The notes beneath the pieces are model-generated. The model saw nothing but the letters and a program-made list of their open reading frames with translations. It had not been told where the DNA came from and ran no database searches. 56,218 bases of DNA from Candidatus Neomarinimicrobiota bacterium. Its GTDB lineage: Bacteria; Fidelibacterota; UBA8477; JABMPR01. The position numbers and the translations under genes were made by a program. The DNA lies in the NCBI GenBank assembly GCA_016784545.1, contig JADHUM010000019.1, forward strand, positions 1-56,218, given 5' to 3'. Below, piece by piece: positions 55,572 to 56,218 of the stretch (the first letter of the stretch is position 1; each line of letters opens with the position of its first letter).

Positions 55572-55636
55572 GTTGTAAATAAAGGGGGTATAAAAGAATA
55601 TTCACACATATATCACTGTTAATATTATAGCTGTAT

Positions 55637-55985
55637 ATGATCAATCCATTGTCCCCAAAGGTTAACTTCAAAGCATACGAACAACACCTATCCCAACTCT
55701 TTCGCTCTATGGCTACCAGAAACCATTTGGTACGTCTGATCAGCAAGGTGATCGACAAGGTGGAACTGGATAGGGTTCTTCACATTTATCCTGGAGGCAG
55801 TATTCGGTCAAAACAAATCGTTACTCCAGCTACTTCCACTCCGAAGTTTTCATAAACTGAATAGTGAGTTTGGGTTTGATGCTATTGCCCAGAGTCTCAT
55901 GAAACTATGGACGAAGAGAATCATGGGAACGGGAAAGAGTCGGTTAGCTGTCTCTGGTGAGCTGATTGTAGCTCCCATGACTTGA
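55637..55985 (+). pseudogene. Internally deleted transposase remnant (IS1182-like, DUF772)
   Basis: The first 54 codons (55637-55798) match the N terminus of IS1182-type transposases: ATRNHLVRLISKVIDKVELD followed by YPGG. From 55797 the reading frame moves by +1 and reads AVFGQNK, then FHKLNSEFGFDAIAQSLMKL, which matches the extreme C terminus of the same family (VEAVFGQ.K ... EFGLIAIAHNL). The whole catalytic middle is missing. The C-terminal frame ends at the stop at 55983-55985. It is therefore a non-functional remnant produced by an internal deletion. Confidence 0.68.
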
Positions 55986-56218
55986 GAATATCACCATAGC
56001 TTGGATTTTAACATCTGTGATAATCCGCCTTCCCGGCGTAGCTCAACGAGCAGAGACGGGTGTAAATCTGTGACTAAAATAGTCGTCCCTGATAAACCAC
56101 GTTTTACGCCACCTGGATTTTGGCTGTATCGCAGCAAGCGTCAATGTTTCTAATAACTTGCCATATTTGATCGATTTTGGTACGGATAAAATCAGGCGCA
56201 AAAAGGATGGCTCTAAGA
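55986..56218. other. Unassigned right edge of the window
   Basis: No reliable gene is seen. A minus-strand frame stays open from the window edge to a stop at 56043-56045, giving about 58 codons, but it resembles no family I know. It may be part of further mobile-element debris or a gene continuing beyond the edge. Confidence 0.3.

Noticed and set aside
56043-56218. Open minus-strand frame at the window edge
   Set aside because: About 58 codons with no recognisable family or start; left as unassigned.

Overview
The window reads as a chromosomal segment from a Gram-negative bacterium of the FCB superphylum. The evidence is a PorU-type C25 peptidase with a type IX secretion sorting domain, a type IV pilus (T4P) cluster with a secretin, an FtsI-type transpeptidase with a PASTA tail, and many outer-membrane or lipoprotein signals. 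A Neomarinimicrobiota/Calditrichota-like lineage is my best guess, but no rRNA or marker comparison is available here. GC content looks moderate by eye, coding density is high, and standard bacterial codons with ATG/GTG starts are used. I saw no rRNA, tRNA or CRISPR array.

Layout. 1-1690: an AzgA-type purine permease with a leader and a strong terminator. 1820-16797 (+): one long T4P operon, in the order pilin, pilT, two pseudopilins, a GspK/PilX-like large protein, pilM-N-O-P-Q, a large Ig-repeat lipoprotein, pilB, pilC, prepilin peptidase. 16878-18209 (+): an ornithine-aminotransferase-like enzyme. 18392-19403 (-): a RibD/DHFR-like reductase and a small membrane protein. 19643-35526 (-): an almost unbroken division and cell wall (dcw) operon, mraZ-rsmH-ftsL-pbp-murE-murF-mraY-murD-ftsW-murG-murC-ftsQ-ftsA-ftsZ. 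Most of its junctions overlap; murB and ddl are absent. 35841-44197 (-): rodZ-like, maf and porU, then (beyond a probable MITE) two MotB-like proteins, MotA and a haem-binding protein. 44351-46168 (-): a PpiD/SurA-like foldase. 46450-49203 (+): a thioredoxin-fold DUF255 protein and MobA. 49190-49669 (-): a DUF6483-like protein. 49844-52992 (+): a YhaM-like nuclease, an ECF-transporter S-component-like protein and an outer-membrane protein. 53046-55513 (+): an ECF sigma factor, a putative anti-sigma factor, a Spy/CpxP-like protein and a lipoprotein. 55637-55985: an internally deleted transposase.

How it fits together. Most of the window builds or runs the cell envelope. The T4P operon encodes a near-complete extension/retraction machine and carries a candidate surface adhesin between the secretin and the extension ATPase. 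The dcw operon makes the lipid-linked peptidoglycan precursor and the divisome; a pair of 17-bp repeats overlapping a TATAAT box upstream of mraZ looks like the MraZ autoregulatory site. RodZ-like, Maf, PorU and the MotA/MotB proteins extend the envelope theme. The ECF-sigma locus looks like an envelope-stress regulon with a periplasmic sensor.

The most interesting points are the mraZ operator repeats, one MotA paired with two different MotB-like subunits, the Ig-repeat lipoprotein inside the T4P operon, the sigma/anti-sigma/Spy-like cassette, a 173-bp MITE with TA duplication, and a transposase whose N and C termini were joined out of frame by an internal deletion. I did not find a clearly new defence or metabolic system.
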